Source of the DNA: an uncultured Cellvibrionales bacterium
GTDB lineage: Bacteria; Pseudomonadota; Gammaproteobacteria; Pseudomonadales; Cellvibrionaceae
DNA length: 64,000 nucleotides
Assembly (NCBI GenBank): GCA_913020115.1
Contig: CAJWBQ010000022.1
Span: forward strand, 1-64,000
Direction: 5' to 3'
The translations under genes were made by a program, and so were the position numbers. This document shows, piece by piece, positions 8,852 to 17,438 of the stretch; positions within the stretch are counted from its first letter, which is position 1; each line of letters begins with the position of its first letter. The notes under the pieces were generated by a model that saw only the letters and a program-made list of their open reading frames with translations, searched no databases and was not told the origin of the DNA.

Positions 8852-10003
8852 TTAAGTAAACGTGTCTGGGTGATAAAGCGCTTCTATCAACGCAGTATTT
8901 CTAGGGTCTCCCACTAACTCAGTTCCCATCCTGTTCATCGTATAGGCAAATCCAATTCCCCTTTTAGGGTCTGCAAAGGCGAAAGACCCGCCCCAGCCAG
9001 AGTGTCCGAAAGCGGAGGAGTTGGGGCCGTATACATTCATAGCGTTGCATAAGAATCCATTGCTCCACTCAATCTCAAGACCTAGTACTTCATCTACTCC
9101 TTTGGTTTGTGGAGCCCTTGCCGCATTGATTGCTTCTAAGCCCAGTAGGCGCTTGCCTTTAATACAGCCATCGCTGGCAAGAGCACCATACAATGTGGCT
9201 AGAGCCTCCGCTGAAGAAAAGCCGTTTGCCGAAGGAATCTCGGCTTCACGCCAAGCGCTGGTGTTGGGTAATGTTGGCGACAGGACCGGGTTAGCCAGTG
9301 CCGCGAGCTGCGCCTTACTCAAATTGGTCGCTAGGTCTGCAGACGAGCCCATGGCCTTGGGGGCAACAATAGTTGCTGCTTGGAAATTTCGACTGGCTGG
9401 CAAACCTATAAAAAAATCGAGGTCAAAGGCCTGATGTAGTTCATCCTCAACAAATTGTTTAATGCTGCGGCCTTCAACGCGACGGAACAGTTCGCTGGCA
9501 AGAAATCCTATGGTAATGGCATGGTAGCCAAAGCGCGTACCTGGCTCCCAGAAAGGTTCCATTCTGGCAAGTGTATCCGCAGCGCGTTCTATGTTGTATA
9601 GAAATTCTATGTCCACGGGATCTCTAAATCCGCATAAGCCACCTTGATGGGAGAGCATCATTGACACTGTCATGTTTTGTCTGTTGCCAAGCCTGAATTC
9701 GGGCCAATATTCAGCGATAGGGCTGGCGTAAGAAATTTGGCCGCGATCTACCAGCATGGCAAAGCATAAGGCGGTGATACCTTTGGTGGTGGACCAGACA
9801 TTCACTAAGGTGTCGCGCTGCCACTCTGAGGCAGAATCTGGGTCGCGAAGACCTCCCCAAAGATTCACGATCAATTCGCCGTCTTTCACCAGCGCTATTG
9901 ATGCTCCAACCTCGTCTTGTGCTGCGAAGTTTTTTTCGAATACATCTTTCAGTTTGGAAAAACTAGGGGCGCAAACGCCGCTGATATTAGTTGTATTTTT
10001 CAT
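8852..10003 (-). CDS. Serine hydrolase, class C beta-lactamase fold (family VIII esterase type)
   Basis: A 383-residue member of the beta-lactamase/transpeptidase fold. The nucleophile motif SxxK is 'WSTTKG' near residue 78, the second-motif Tyr is probably in 'RFGYHAIT', and the third motif is replaced by 'FGHSGWGG'. This set is typical of esterases and lipolytic hydrolases rather than true beta-lactamases. No signal peptide is seen with this start, so it is probably cytoplasmic. The frame extends to 10078, but the ATG at 10003 has AGGTAA at the right distance and starts 4 bases after the receptor's stop. It is translationally coupled to the TonB receptor, suggesting it hydrolyses an imported ester. 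Confidence 0.83.
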   Translation of the reverse strand: MKNTTNISGVCAPSFSKLKDVFEKNFAAQDEVGASIALVKDGELIVNLWGGLRDPDSASEWQRDTLVNVWSTTKGITALCFAMLVDRGQISYASPIAEYWPEFRLGNRQNMTVSMMLSHQGGLCGFRDPVDIEFLYNIERAADTLARMEPFWEPGTRFGYHAITIGFLASELFRRVEGRSIKQFVEDELHQAFDLDFFIGLPASRNFQAATIVAPKAMGSSADLATNLSKAQLAALANPVLSPTLPNTSAWREAEIPSANGFSSAEALATLYGALASDGCIKGKRLLGLEAINAARAPQTKGVDEVLGLEIEWSNGFLCNAMNVYGPNSSAFGHSGWGGSFAFADPKRGIGFAYTMNRMGTELVGDPRNTALIEALYHPDTFT

Positions 10004-10007
10004 ATTA

Positions 10008-12245
10008 TTACCTAAAAGTTTTTGTTGCGCTAAAACCAAAAGTTCGTGGCGGACCATACACTCGGTAGCCGTTGCCAAGAACTAATTGGTTCAAGCCCTG
10101 AGTTGCATAATGTTTGTCGATCAGATTCTTACCCCACGCAGACAGCTCCAAATCATCGTCGAAGTATATTGAAAGGCGTCCGTTAATCAGCCAGTAGGAA
10201 TCTGATTCCAGCAGTGGGTCGTTGACGGCATCTCGAAACGTATTGGATTGATACTGGCTGTCAAAAGCGAGGGTGGCAGATATATTGTCAACAATGTCAA
10301 AGTCGTAACTGGCACTTAATTGGGCGGAGATTTCAGGCGCATCGGGCAAAATATTTCCTTTAGGTGTTAGGCCCGCGGAAGATTGGAATGAACTGAGTTC
10401 TGTTCTCAGTAGACCTAAGCCTGCGCCGACACTCAGTCCATCAATGAGGGCTGGGCGAATGTGTATACTCGCATCCAAGCCATAAATTGTTGCACCTTCT
10501 ACATTGCTCAGTCGCTGTATTGGCAGGTCGCCCGACACATCGCGAATGAAGGTTTGAACGTCGTCGTACTCATAGTAGAAGGTGCTTAATTCATAGCGAA
10601 TGCCCAAGGAAGGCGCTTGGCTTTTGAGTCCGAATTCATAAGACAGCAGGGTTTCTTTATCGTAGGGCTGTAGCTGGCTGGAAGTACTGGCTACGCCAGT
10701 AAAGAACCCACCGCTTTTGGTGCTTTGCGTTGCCGACCCGTAAAGTAGGGTGGTGTCATTTAACTTGGCATTGATGCCAAGTTTCCAAGATAGGCTGTCG
10801 TCGGCGATTTTGTCGTTGACGCTTGCCAAGACTATAGGTGGTGCTCCGAATGGTAAACCGCTTAGCGCGCTGCCCGGTGCTATTGATACCAGATCCTGAG
10901 AAGAGGCATCGATAGACTTCTTTTCCTTGGTGTAACGAATCCCAGTGATTAAAGTTAGAGTTTCATTCAGTGCCCAGTCAACGTTCACAAACGCTGCAGT
11001 AGATGTCGCTTTTTGATCGGCCAAACTCAGTGTTGTGGTGTTGAATAAACCTAGTTGGCCTTCGTATTTTGTGTAGACCTCATCCACCGCATAAAATAAG
11101 CCCGCCTGCCAATCATTGAAGTCATTGCTTGAAGACAGGCGCAGTTCTTCTGAGAATTGCTGCACTTCGTCGCTATTGATGAACTCCACTAGTGCCAACG
11201 GACTGGCGTCCACATCCGTGGCGTAGTGGCGGTCGAAATCGATATACCCTGTCACTGACGTTAAATCTGCAAAGCCAAGATCAGTATCAATCCGGATAGA
11301 GGCCAGCGCTTGATTTTGCTCGTAGCTTGGGTCTGTAGACCAGTCTCCTTTAAAGGGGTCATTGTCGGTGTCTGTGTAGCCAAAAAAATTCGCGCAGCCT
11401 GCTGAACCTGGGCAGTTGTTTGACCCTGGGCTTGGCAAGGCACCGAAGAATTCGGGGGAGCCCAACTCGGAGCGACCTCTGTGCCCCTCAAGTTTGAATA
11501 GAAAACTGCTGTTCCCTTCTACGGGCTCCCAAAGTGCTTGCGCGCGGGCCACCCACTCATTGCGACGACCCACATCACGGTCGAGTGCTCGATTTTCCCA
11601 GTAGCCCTCGTCTTGGTCCGTGTGCTTTGCCACCAAACGGAACGCAAGGTCTTCGCCAACAGGAGCGTTGAGCATAGTTTCAAGTTCTGCTGCCCCATAA
11701 TTACCGGCGCCACCTTGCACCCTGAGTTCGTAGGCCTCGAGATTTGGTTTAGCCGTATTGAAATTCAAGGCGCCTGCCGTGGAGTTTCGGCCGTAGAGTG
11801 TTCCCTGGGGACCTTTTAGAACTTCCACGCTGGCCAAGTCGATGAATTCTGAGCTCATGAGTGCCAGAGAGCTCAACGATACTTCGTCGACGTATACGCC
11901 TGCGGCTGGGTTATTACTGGCATTGAAGTCGTTCAGTCCCACCCCTCTGATGGTGATTACGGGCATTAAGCCGGGAAAATTTTCTTTTATGGAGGCATTT
12001 ACGGTGAACTGAACGATGTCCGTCACTTTGCCTATGCGCGCATCTCTGATTTGCGCCTCGTTCACTACAGAAATACTAATGCCTACGTCAGAGAGGCTCT
12101 GAGCGCGTTTTTGTGCGGTAACAATAATCTCCTCTAGTGCTAGAGGATCATTGTGCGGATCTGCGCCATGAGCTGGCAGAACCACAGCGGCGCAGGTGAC
12201 TAGAGCAGATAGGCGATTTTTGGCGTGTCTGGTGTCGAATTTCAT
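10008..12245 (-). CDS. TonB-dependent outer-membrane receptor
   Basis: A 745-residue receptor that would import a ligand through the outer membrane using TonB energy. Seen: short signal peptide ending '...VLPAHGAD', TonB box region 'LEEIIVTAQKRA', plug motifs 'ITIRGVGLNDF', 'AAGVYVDEVSLSS' and 'VEVLKGPQGTLYGRNSTAG', then beta-barrel repeats to 'FGFSATKTFR'. The final residue is Arg after Phe rather than a terminal aromatic. It lacks an STN domain. It is the first gene of a unit with the serine hydrolase and stands divergent from a double TetR regulator, which probably controls it. Ligand unknown; an ester-containing lipid or isoprenoid would fit the neighbour. Confidence 0.92.
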   Translation of the reverse strand: MKFDTRHAKNRLSALVTCAAVVLPAHGADPHNDPLALEEIIVTAQKRAQSLSDVGISISVVNEAQIRDARIGKVTDIVQFTVNASIKENFPGLMPVITIRGVGLNDFNASNNPAAGVYVDEVSLSSLALMSSEFIDLASVEVLKGPQGTLYGRNSTAGALNFNTAKPNLEAYELRVQGGAGNYGAAELETMLNAPVGEDLAFRLVAKHTDQDEGYWENRALDRDVGRRNEWVARAQALWEPVEGNSSFLFKLEGHRGRSELGSPEFFGALPSPGSNNCPGSAGCANFFGYTDTDNDPFKGDWSTDPSYEQNQALASIRIDTDLGFADLTSVTGYIDFDRHYATDVDASPLALVEFINSDEVQQFSEELRLSSSNDFNDWQAGLFYAVDEVYTKYEGQLGLFNTTTLSLADQKATSTAAFVNVDWALNETLTLITGIRYTKEKKSIDASSQDLVSIAPGSALSGLPFGAPPIVLASVNDKIADDSLSWKLGINAKLNDTTLLYGSATQSTKSGGFFTGVASTSSQLQPYDKETLLSYEFGLKSQAPSLGIRYELSTFYYEYDDVQTFIRDVSGDLPIQRLSNVEGATIYGLDASIHIRPALIDGLSVGAGLGLLRTELSSFQSSAGLTPKGNILPDAPEISAQLSASYDFDIVDNISATLAFDSQYQSNTFRDAVNDPLLESDSYWLINGRLSIYFDDDLELSAWGKNLIDKHYATQGLNQLVLGNGYRVYGPPRTFGFSATKTFR

Positions 12246-12274
12246 ACTGTCTCTCTCCCAAAGTTTTATTTTTA

Positions 12275-12345
12275 GACATATTGGTATGTTGAGATATAAA
12301 CATGTAAATTTTGTGCTGGCAATGGTTTTCGACAGATTGGTATGT
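12275..12345. promoter_or_regulatory. Repeated ATTGGTATGT boxes between receptor and double TetR gene
   Basis: ATTGGTATGT occurs at 12280-12289 and again at 12336-12345, 56 bases apart, in the 158-base divergent intergenic region. The first lies in CATA-TTGG-TATG (12278-12289), a short palindrome. They are candidate binding sites of the divergent regulator, which itself has two DNA-binding heads. Inferred from position and repetition only. Confidence 0.4.
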
Positions 12346-12403
12346 ATACGAGCTTAAATGACTAACGTACAATAGAGCTCAAATTCATCATCAGAATGAC
12401 GCT

Positions 12404-13630
12404 ATGCCTGAGCACTTGAAGCAAAATCCGGAAACATCAATGTCAGCTAAACGGCTCATTAAACTGGCCGAAATACTTGATGCTGCGGCTAGCCATATGA
12501 ATGAGTGGGGCGCAACAACGGTAAGTTTGAATGAAGTGGCTAAGGCTGTAGGGTTGTCCCGAAATTCGCTTTACTACTACTTTAAAGATCGCCTGGCCTT
12601 AGTAGTCGCCTGTTATCTAAGGTCTGGGGAGGTGCAAGGTGCTGATTTGGCCGATGCCTGTAAGTTGGCGTCGAGCGCCGCAGATCAGCTGGAAATTTTT
12701 GTTAATCGCCAGCTTGATGCAAATCGCCAAGAGCAGGCTATATTGTGTGATTTGGACAGCTTGCCAGATTCCTATCGAACTCAAATTCAGGCGATCAACC
12801 AACAAAATACCGCAGCACTAGCATTGATTATTCAGCGTGGAATAGATTCGCAAGAGTTTAGAGTTGTGAACGTCGATATTGCAGTCCAGGTGTTGCTTGG
12901 CATGCTCAGTTGGACTCAGCTTTGGCAGAAGTGGCATGGCTTTGATCGCTCGGCTGCCGAAGCAATGATCGACGTATTTCTGAATGGTATGAGTGCCAAT
13001 CGCAGTTATCATTTTGAGTGTGCTGTACACGTACAAACGCTGCGCGCAAGGCATGTAAATTTGTTTGACTCCGCTAATGTCAGCGCAGAAAAACGCCTGC
13101 AATTAATTGGCGTCGCGTCTCTTCTGTTCAATCAAAAAGGCATTGAGTCAACCTCATTGGATGACTTGGCAGATTACATTGGCGCAACCAAAGGCTCTAT
13201 CTACCATTACTTTAAAGACAAGCCCTCACTGGTTCGCGAGTGTTACGAAAACGCATTCGAACAGTATGAAATGTTTGCTAAGATTAGTTTCGGAGGGGCG
13301 AGTGACGGGCTTAACAAAATACTGACTGCCCTACATTTAAACTGCCAAGCTCAGGCTTCGAATAACCCACCGCTTATATTACAAAGTGGTTTATCGGCTT
13401 ATTCTAGCGACTACAATCTTCAAGCACTCGCACTCGTAGAACAATACGAAAATATTAGGTTGGAAGCGATTCGAGATGGCAGTGTTAGAGATGTAGGAAA
13501 AGGGTCTGTAGAGCTGTCGGCAGGAAGCTTCTTTTGGATTCAGGCATGGCTCATTCAAAACCCTGAGACCAATGATCTTCTGTTGGCGGATTCGATTTGT
13601 CATGTCATATCGGGCGGTTTAAAGCGCTGA
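12404..13630 (+). CDS. Double-unit TetR/AcrR-type regulator
   Basis: A 408-residue protein built as two complete TetR units in one chain. Unit one has its helix-turn-helix at about residues 25-70 ('VSLNEVAKAVGLSRNSLYYYF') split by the usual turn; unit two repeats it at about 240-285 ('TSLDDLADYIGATKGSIYHYF'). Each is followed by a helical ligand-type domain. Ordinary TetR proteins are about 200 residues and bind as dimers, so this looks like a covalent pseudo-dimer. It is divergent from the TonB receptor at 10008 and is its likely regulator. The start is uncertain: ATG 12404 or ATG 12440, neither with a strong ribosome site. Confidence 0.82.
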   Translation: MPEHLKQNPETSMSAKRLIKLAEILDAAASHMNEWGATTVSLNEVAKAVGLSRNSLYYYFKDRLALVVACYLRSGEVQGADLADACKLASSAADQLEIFVNRQLDANRQEQAILCDLDSLPDSYRTQIQAINQQNTAALALIIQRGIDSQEFRVVNVDIAVQVLLGMLSWTQLWQKWHGFDRSAAEAMIDVFLNGMSANRSYHFECAVHVQTLRARHVNLFDSANVSAEKRLQLIGVASLLFNQKGIESTSLDDLADYIGATKGSIYHYFKDKPSLVRECYENAFEQYEMFAKISFGGASDGLNKILTALHLNCQAQASNNPPLILQSGLSAYSSDYNLQALALVEQYENIRLEAIRDGSVRDVGKGSVELSAGSFFWIQAWLIQNPETNDLLLADSICHVISGGLKR

Positions 13631-13661
13631 GAATCCGCCTTCTATCGCGGGATGTAAGGAC

Positions 13662-13934
13662 TTAATTTTTCGGCGGTAGGGCTGGAATCTCCGGCTGGTT
13701 TTTAATTCTCTCCATTTCTTTGAGGTATTCCTCGTGGCTCATACCGTCAACGCCAGATTTATTTAGGCAGTCCTGATTGAGCTGGGTCTCATTGGGTAAA
13801 TTGTTGTTAGCTCGTTGGCACTCTATAGAGGCGCCTGAGTTATAGGCGAACTTTTGCAATTCCTGAGTAGTGCAGGCAGTGATTGAGAGTGCCAAGGGCA
13901 ATGAAAAAACCAAAGTGTGAAGTTTGAGGGGCAT
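13662..13934 (-). CDS. Small outer-membrane-type lipoprotein
   Basis: A 90-residue protein with a lipoprotein signal peptide: positive start 'MPLKLH', hydrophobic run, and lipobox 'LSITAC' with Cys at residue 21. The mature part is about 70 polar residues with two further Cys and a Pro-rich tail 'NQPEIPALPPKN'. The residue after Cys is Thr, which fits outer-membrane sorting. Function is not recognisable. It is convergent with the double TetR gene (31 bases between them). Confidence 0.72.
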   Translation of the reverse strand: MPLKLHTLVFSLPLALSITACTTQELQKFAYNSGASIECQRANNNLPNETQLNQDCLNKSGVDGMSHEEYLKEMERIKNQPEIPALPPKN

Positions 13935-14066
13935 AGTTATTTGTCCTTTTTCGCCGACTGCCGACGTTACAATTTGGTGGATTTTACTCTCAAATCAAAA
14001 TATAGAAAGTAGATAATTGTGCTCGAGTGCACGAAATAAATGAAGCACTTTATAGGATGAACATTA

Positions 14067-14105
14067 ATGAGCGATGAATTCAATATTAACGGAGCCGAAG
14101 GTTAA
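14067..14105 (+). CDS. Possible 12-codon ORF with ribosome site
   Basis: ATG at 14067 has AGGATG about 6 bases upstream and opens a 12-codon frame (MSDEFNINGAEG) that stops inside a hairpin (AAGGTT 14098-14103 with AACCTT 14109-14114). A second stem, GGCGGG 14115-14120 with CCCGCC 14141-14146, follows directly. The arrangement looks like a leader peptide, but no plus-strand gene follows for 1.4 kb, so it may be chance, a remnant or part of a small RNA. Confidence 0.2.
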   Translation: MSDEFNINGAEG

Positions 14106-14170
14106 TTGAACCTTGGCGGGCGAGAACTTTCGGTCCCCGTCCCGCCCTGCGTGTTTTCAGGGAGTAAATG

Positions 14171-15184
14171 TTAATTTGCAGTGGAAACATCGACAACAAT
14201 TTTTCCCATTTGCTGATTCGATTCCATATACCTATGCGCCTCCTGCATTTCTTCAAAGGGGAAGACCTTGTCTATCACAGGTAATGCTGCGCCTGAATTG
14301 AATAAGTCTAAAAGGTAGGTCTTTGCGGCGGCTAACTTTTCTTCGTTTTGGGTGATCTCAAACAGGGTATACCCTTGAATCACTAAACCTTTTGCCAAAG
14401 CGGTGAACAGAGGAAAGGGTGTGGGTTCATCATCTAAGGCACCGTATTCAATAATTCGTGCTCCCTGAGCCGAAGCCTCCGCAAGTTGGGAGACGAGTGG
14501 TCCACCAATAGGGTCGAAAACGAGTTCAACGCCACGCTGTTGAGTGATGCGCATAGTTTCTGCCACCAAATCTTCAACATCAGTTTGTATAACATGGTCC
14601 GCTCCCTGTTCCTGTAAAAAAGATATTTTGCTTGAACCGCGAGTTGTTGCGATAATCCGTGCGCCAAGGTGCTTGGCGAGGTGGATGGCGGCTACACCCA
14701 CGCTGCTGCTTGCGGCTGTGATTAATATGTACTGTCCCTGCTTGAGCTGAGCAATGTCGATTATTGCGCCGTAAGCAGTAATGTATTGCATCCATATGGC
14801 CGCACTCTGCTTTGAGTTGAAACCCTCTGGGGCTTTTGCTACCGCATGGACGGGCACCACGGCGCGTTCAGCATAGACACCATATTCTCCCATTGAGAAT
14901 GCCGGTACTGTACTTACCTGATCGCCTATGCTGAAACCCTGTACGTTCTTGCCAATGGCCTCAACAATTCCGGCGGCTTCATAGCCCAGTCGAGAGGGCA
15001 GTTCGGGAGTCTCGAGGTACGCCCCTTCGCGAAACATAACTTCGGCGCGATTTAAGCCGATAGCTTCTACTTTAATTTGCAGTTCGTTTTCCTTGGGCTT
15101 CGCCAGCGGCAGGGAGTCAATTCTAAGGTTTGAGGCATCACCAATTTGGTGGAAGCGGATAACTTTTGTCTTAGCAGTGTTCAT
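14171..15184 (-). CDS. Zinc-free MDR oxidoreductase (quinone reductase-like)
   Basis: A 337-residue medium-chain dehydrogenase, probably a cytoplasmic NADPH-dependent reductase of quinones or alpha,beta-unsaturated carbonyls. Seen: 'KVEAIGLNRAEVMFREG' (N-terminal domain), 'LPSRLGYEAAGIVEAIG', cofactor loop 'LITAASSSVGVAAIHLAK' near residue 148, 'EQGADHVIQT' and the C-terminal 'GKIVVDV'. Zinc ligands are lacking. GAGGT sits about 7 bases before the ATG. It is 17 bases downstream of the DUF1330 gene and probably cotranscribed, with the divergent LysR gene as the likely regulator. It differs clearly from the MDR at 2243, so the two are not a recent duplication. Confidence 0.85.
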   Translation of the reverse strand: MNTAKTKVIRFHQIGDASNLRIDSLPLAKPKENELQIKVEAIGLNRAEVMFREGAYLETPELPSRLGYEAAGIVEAIGKNVQGFSIGDQVSTVPAFSMGEYGVYAERAVVPVHAVAKAPEGFNSKQSAAIWMQYITAYGAIIDIAQLKQGQYILITAASSSVGVAAIHLAKHLGARIIATTRGSSKISFLQEQGADHVIQTDVEDLVAETMRITQQRGVELVFDPIGGPLVSQLAEASAQGARIIEYGALDDEPTPFPLFTALAKGLVIQGYTLFEITQNEEKLAAAKTYLLDLFNSGAALPVIDKVFPFEEMQEAHRYMESNQQMGKIVVDVSTAN

Positions 15185-15201
15185 AAAAAACCTCGATGTT
15201 G

Positions 15202-15480
15202 TTAGCCCAGTAAATGAAATTGGCTGCGCATACCGCTATCGCGTAAAGGGATAATGGCCTGGTAGGCCGCTGAGTTGTACCAATCCAAGGCTTTCTCTCG
15301 CGAAGGGAATTGAATCACCACTTTTTTTTGAAATGGCGATTCCCCATGAAGAATGTGAATGTCGCCCTTGGCGATAAACTCTCCGCCAAAGCTCACCAAG
15401 GTGCTGGCGGCCTCTGAGCTATAGGCGCTGAGGTTTTCGGCATCAGTTGGGCTTAAATCTACGATTACTAGTGCGGTCAT
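15202..15480 (-). CDS. DUF1330-family small protein
   Basis: A 92-residue cytoplasmic protein of the DUF1330 type, a ferredoxin-like dimeric alpha/beta-barrel fold. Seen: 'VSFGGEFIAKGDI', then 'VVIQFPSREKALDWYNS' and 'YQAIIPLRDSG', which are the family's core motifs. The frame extends to 15516, but the ATG at 15480 begins the domain ('TALVIVDLS') and is preferred. It is the first gene of a two-gene unit with the MDR enzyme. Its biochemical role is not established for the family. Confidence 0.85.
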   Translation of the reverse strand: MTALVIVDLSPTDAENLSAYSSEAASTLVSFGGEFIAKGDIHILHGESPFQKKVVIQFPSREKALDWYNSAAYQAIIPLRDSGMRSQFHLLG

Positions 15481-15518
15481 GGTCTCGTTCTCTGTGTTGG
15501 GTGAAGAAGTTGGCACAT

Positions 15519-15549
15519 GATATTATTGGGCGTTTATTGTTACAATATC
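15519..15549. promoter_or_regulatory. Candidate LysR box between DUF1330 and LysR genes
   Basis: GATATT (15519-15524) and AATATC (15544-15549) form an inverted repeat across 19 bases in the 96-base divergent region. LysR regulators usually bind such AT-rich dyads next to their own promoter. Candidate only. Confidence 0.35.
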
Positions 15550-15576
15550 CAAAAATTTAACGGATTGTTTAATAAA

Positions 15577-16485
15577 ATGAACAATATAAAATTATTGCCG
15601 GCCCTACTCAGCTTTGCTGAGGTGGCGAATCAGCAGTCCTTTACCGGCGCTGCTAAGCAACTGGGCATGAGTAAGTCAGCGGTAAGTCAGCAAGTGAAGC
15701 GCTTAGAGCTGCATATAGGTCAGCAGCTCTTATCCCGCCATACAAGGGGTATGTCACTAACGACCGCCGGTGCAAAATTGCTTGGGCGTTGTGAGTTGTT
15801 GCAAGACCAGGTCAACCTGGCGTTTGCAGAGCTAAGCGCTAACCAAGAAGAACCGTCGGGCACATTTGCCCTCACCATTCCTCACTCTTGTGAACGAGAT
15901 ATCGTTATTCCTGCACTTAATCAATTGTGCATCGAATTCCCTCGCCTGAAGCCAAAGCTGGTGGTGAGTGATGAACCGATGGATCTCATTCAGGCAAAAA
16001 TGGATGTTTCGATTTATGGCGGAGAGCTAAAAGACAGCAACTATCGAGCACTGCCAATAGGTTCTGCGAGAGAAATTCTGTGCGCTACACCCGCCTATGT
16101 TTTGAAAAATGGCCCCATCGAAAAGCTGCAGCATCTCTCGAACATTAAGTGGATCTCGGCCCCTTGGCAAAATACTCAGCGGGCACTCTATGACACGCGT
16201 GCCGAGTCTGAAAAAATTAACTTGAATGTGGATGTTTTTGCGTCTTCAAATACGCTGCCAAGTGCGGTGGATTTAGTGATGCACCGCATGGGTGTGGCCT
16301 TATTTCCCGAATTTGCCGTGCAAAGTCAGCTTGCCAGTGGCCAGATGATTCGGGTATTGCCAAGCTACCAAGGGCGCCAGTGGCCCTTCTATTTGGTGCA
16401 CCGTTTTCAAGGCGAGAAACCCATTCATATCACCCGTTTCTACCAGTTAGTGAAGCACTTTTTTGTGAAGGCGAAGGCGGCCTAG
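15577..16485 (+). CDS. LysR-family transcriptional regulator
   Basis: A 302-residue LysR regulator. The winged HTH is at residues 5-65 ('SFTGAAKQLGMSKSAVSQQ' then 'RLELHIGQQLLSRHT'), followed by the substrate-binding domain from about residue 90 ('GTFALTIPHSCERDIVIP'). The frame opens at 15517, but the ATG at 15577 matches the family's usual start. It is divergent from the DUF1330/MDR pair, the classical arrangement for a LysR protein and its target. The inducer cannot be predicted. Confidence 0.9.
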   Translation: MNNIKLLPALLSFAEVANQQSFTGAAKQLGMSKSAVSQQVKRLELHIGQQLLSRHTRGMSLTTAGAKLLGRCELLQDQVNLAFAELSANQEEPSGTFALTIPHSCERDIVIPALNQLCIEFPRLKPKLVVSDEPMDLIQAKMDVSIYGGELKDSNYRALPIGSAREILCATPAYVLKNGPIEKLQHLSNIKWISAPWQNTQRALYDTRAESEKINLNVDVFASSNTLPSAVDLVMHRMGVALFPEFAVQSQLASGQMIRVLPSYQGRQWPFYLVHRFQGEKPIHITRFYQLVKHFFVKAKAA

Positions 16486-16503
16486 CGTTGTCCGCATTGG
16501 CGT

Positions 16504-17313
16504 TTAGGCCATACTCCGAAAGAACGCTTCTGTCTTATCGTCTGTGGGGTAAAAGGCTTCAATACGCAACTCATCAGTGGTGACGTCTTGAGGGGTGCCG
16601 AAGGTAGAAATGGCTGAGAAGACACTGAGTTCTACCTCGCCGATCTTTAGCTCTAAAGGCAGCACGGGCAGAAGGTTTTCGGTGGCGGCATAGGAATCGT
16701 CCACAGGGCCTGCCAGCTGAAGGAACTCCGCAAACTGAGCTTGTAATTCCGGGTCGCCAGAGGCGATAGACTCGCTCTTTAAGCGACGAATAAATGCCGG
16801 CGCCGCTTGATCCCAGTTTTTTATATAGGGCCGAAACCCCTCAGGGTGTAAAGTGAGTAAGGCAACGTTGAGTTCTTTTCGTTTCCCCCTCTGGATCATC
16901 ATTGCCTCTGGGTTGCTGCTGAGGCTAAGCAGCAGCTCGGCCGCTTTGTTTTTCATTTTCATATTCCAGAAGCGATCAACCACAATGGCGGGTAGGGGGT
17001 CGTGGTGCTTGAGTACCTGAGTGAGGGCCTTGAGTACAGGCTTCATACCTGGGTCATCAAGTTGTGATTCTGTGTATGCGGCCGCGTACCCCGCTGCTTG
17101 TAAAAATGAATTCCTTTTTCGCAGGGGAATATCCATGGCTTCAGACAGCCTCACCACCATTTCTCGGCTTGGTTGGCTGCGCCCAGTTTCAAGCCAGCTC
17201 ACGTGGCGTTGAGATACATTGGCTTCCAGCGCTAAGTCCAGTTGCGACAGTTTTCTAAATTGGCGCCACTGGCGGCAAATCTCTCGGAAATTTTGTGATG
17301 CATCGGCGCCCAT
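16504..17313 (-). CDS. XRE-family regulator with MmyB-like ligand domain
   Basis: A 269-residue repressor or activator. The N-terminal HTH is at about residues 10-68: 'LSQLDLALEANVSQRHVSW' and 'ETGRSQPSREMVVRLSEAM'. From residue 100 on, 'HHDPLPAIVVDRFWNMKM' and 'LTLHPEGFRPYI' match the MmyB-like PAS-type ligand domain that in related actinobacterial proteins binds fatty acids. It is divergent from the small membrane protein at 17439, and the region between carries dense palindromes. Confidence 0.87.
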   Translation of the reverse strand: MGADASQNFREICRQWRQFRKLSQLDLALEANVSQRHVSWLETGRSQPSREMVVRLSEAMDIPLRKRNSFLQAAGYAAAYTESQLDDPGMKPVLKALTQVLKHHDPLPAIVVDRFWNMKMKNKAAELLLSLSSNPEAMMIQRGKRKELNVALLTLHPEGFRPYIKNWDQAAPAFIRRLKSESIASGDPELQAQFAEFLQLAGPVDDSYAATENLLPVLPLELKIGEVELSVFSAISTFGTPQDVTTDELRIEAFYPTDDKTEAFFRSMA

Positions 17314-17331
17314 GATTATTCTCTCCTGTGG

Positions 17332-17385
17332 CCGCTATTGTCGCTGACAAGCGGTTATAGCGGCAATAACCTCTGAGGTTATTGC
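17332..17385. promoter_or_regulatory. Palindrome cluster, candidate XRE operator
   Basis: GCAATAACCT (17363-17372) and AGGTTATTGC (17376-17385) form a perfect dyad with a CTG spacer. Just upstream TTGTC-GCT-GACAA (17338-17350) is a second perfect dyad with a 3-base spacer, and CCGCTAT (17332-17338) pairs with ATAGCGG (17357-17363). They lie between two divergent genes and are the likely operator of the XRE regulator. Confidence 0.55.
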
Positions 17386-17438
17386 TTCAATTCATGCGAG
17401 TCTAGAGTATAGATCGAAACCAACCGAAGGAGTTTGCT

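Noticed and set aside
8852..10003. Antibiotic-resistance beta-lactamase
   Set aside because: The SxxK and HxG-type motifs fit family VIII esterases, there is no signal peptide, and it is coupled to a TonB receptor gene.
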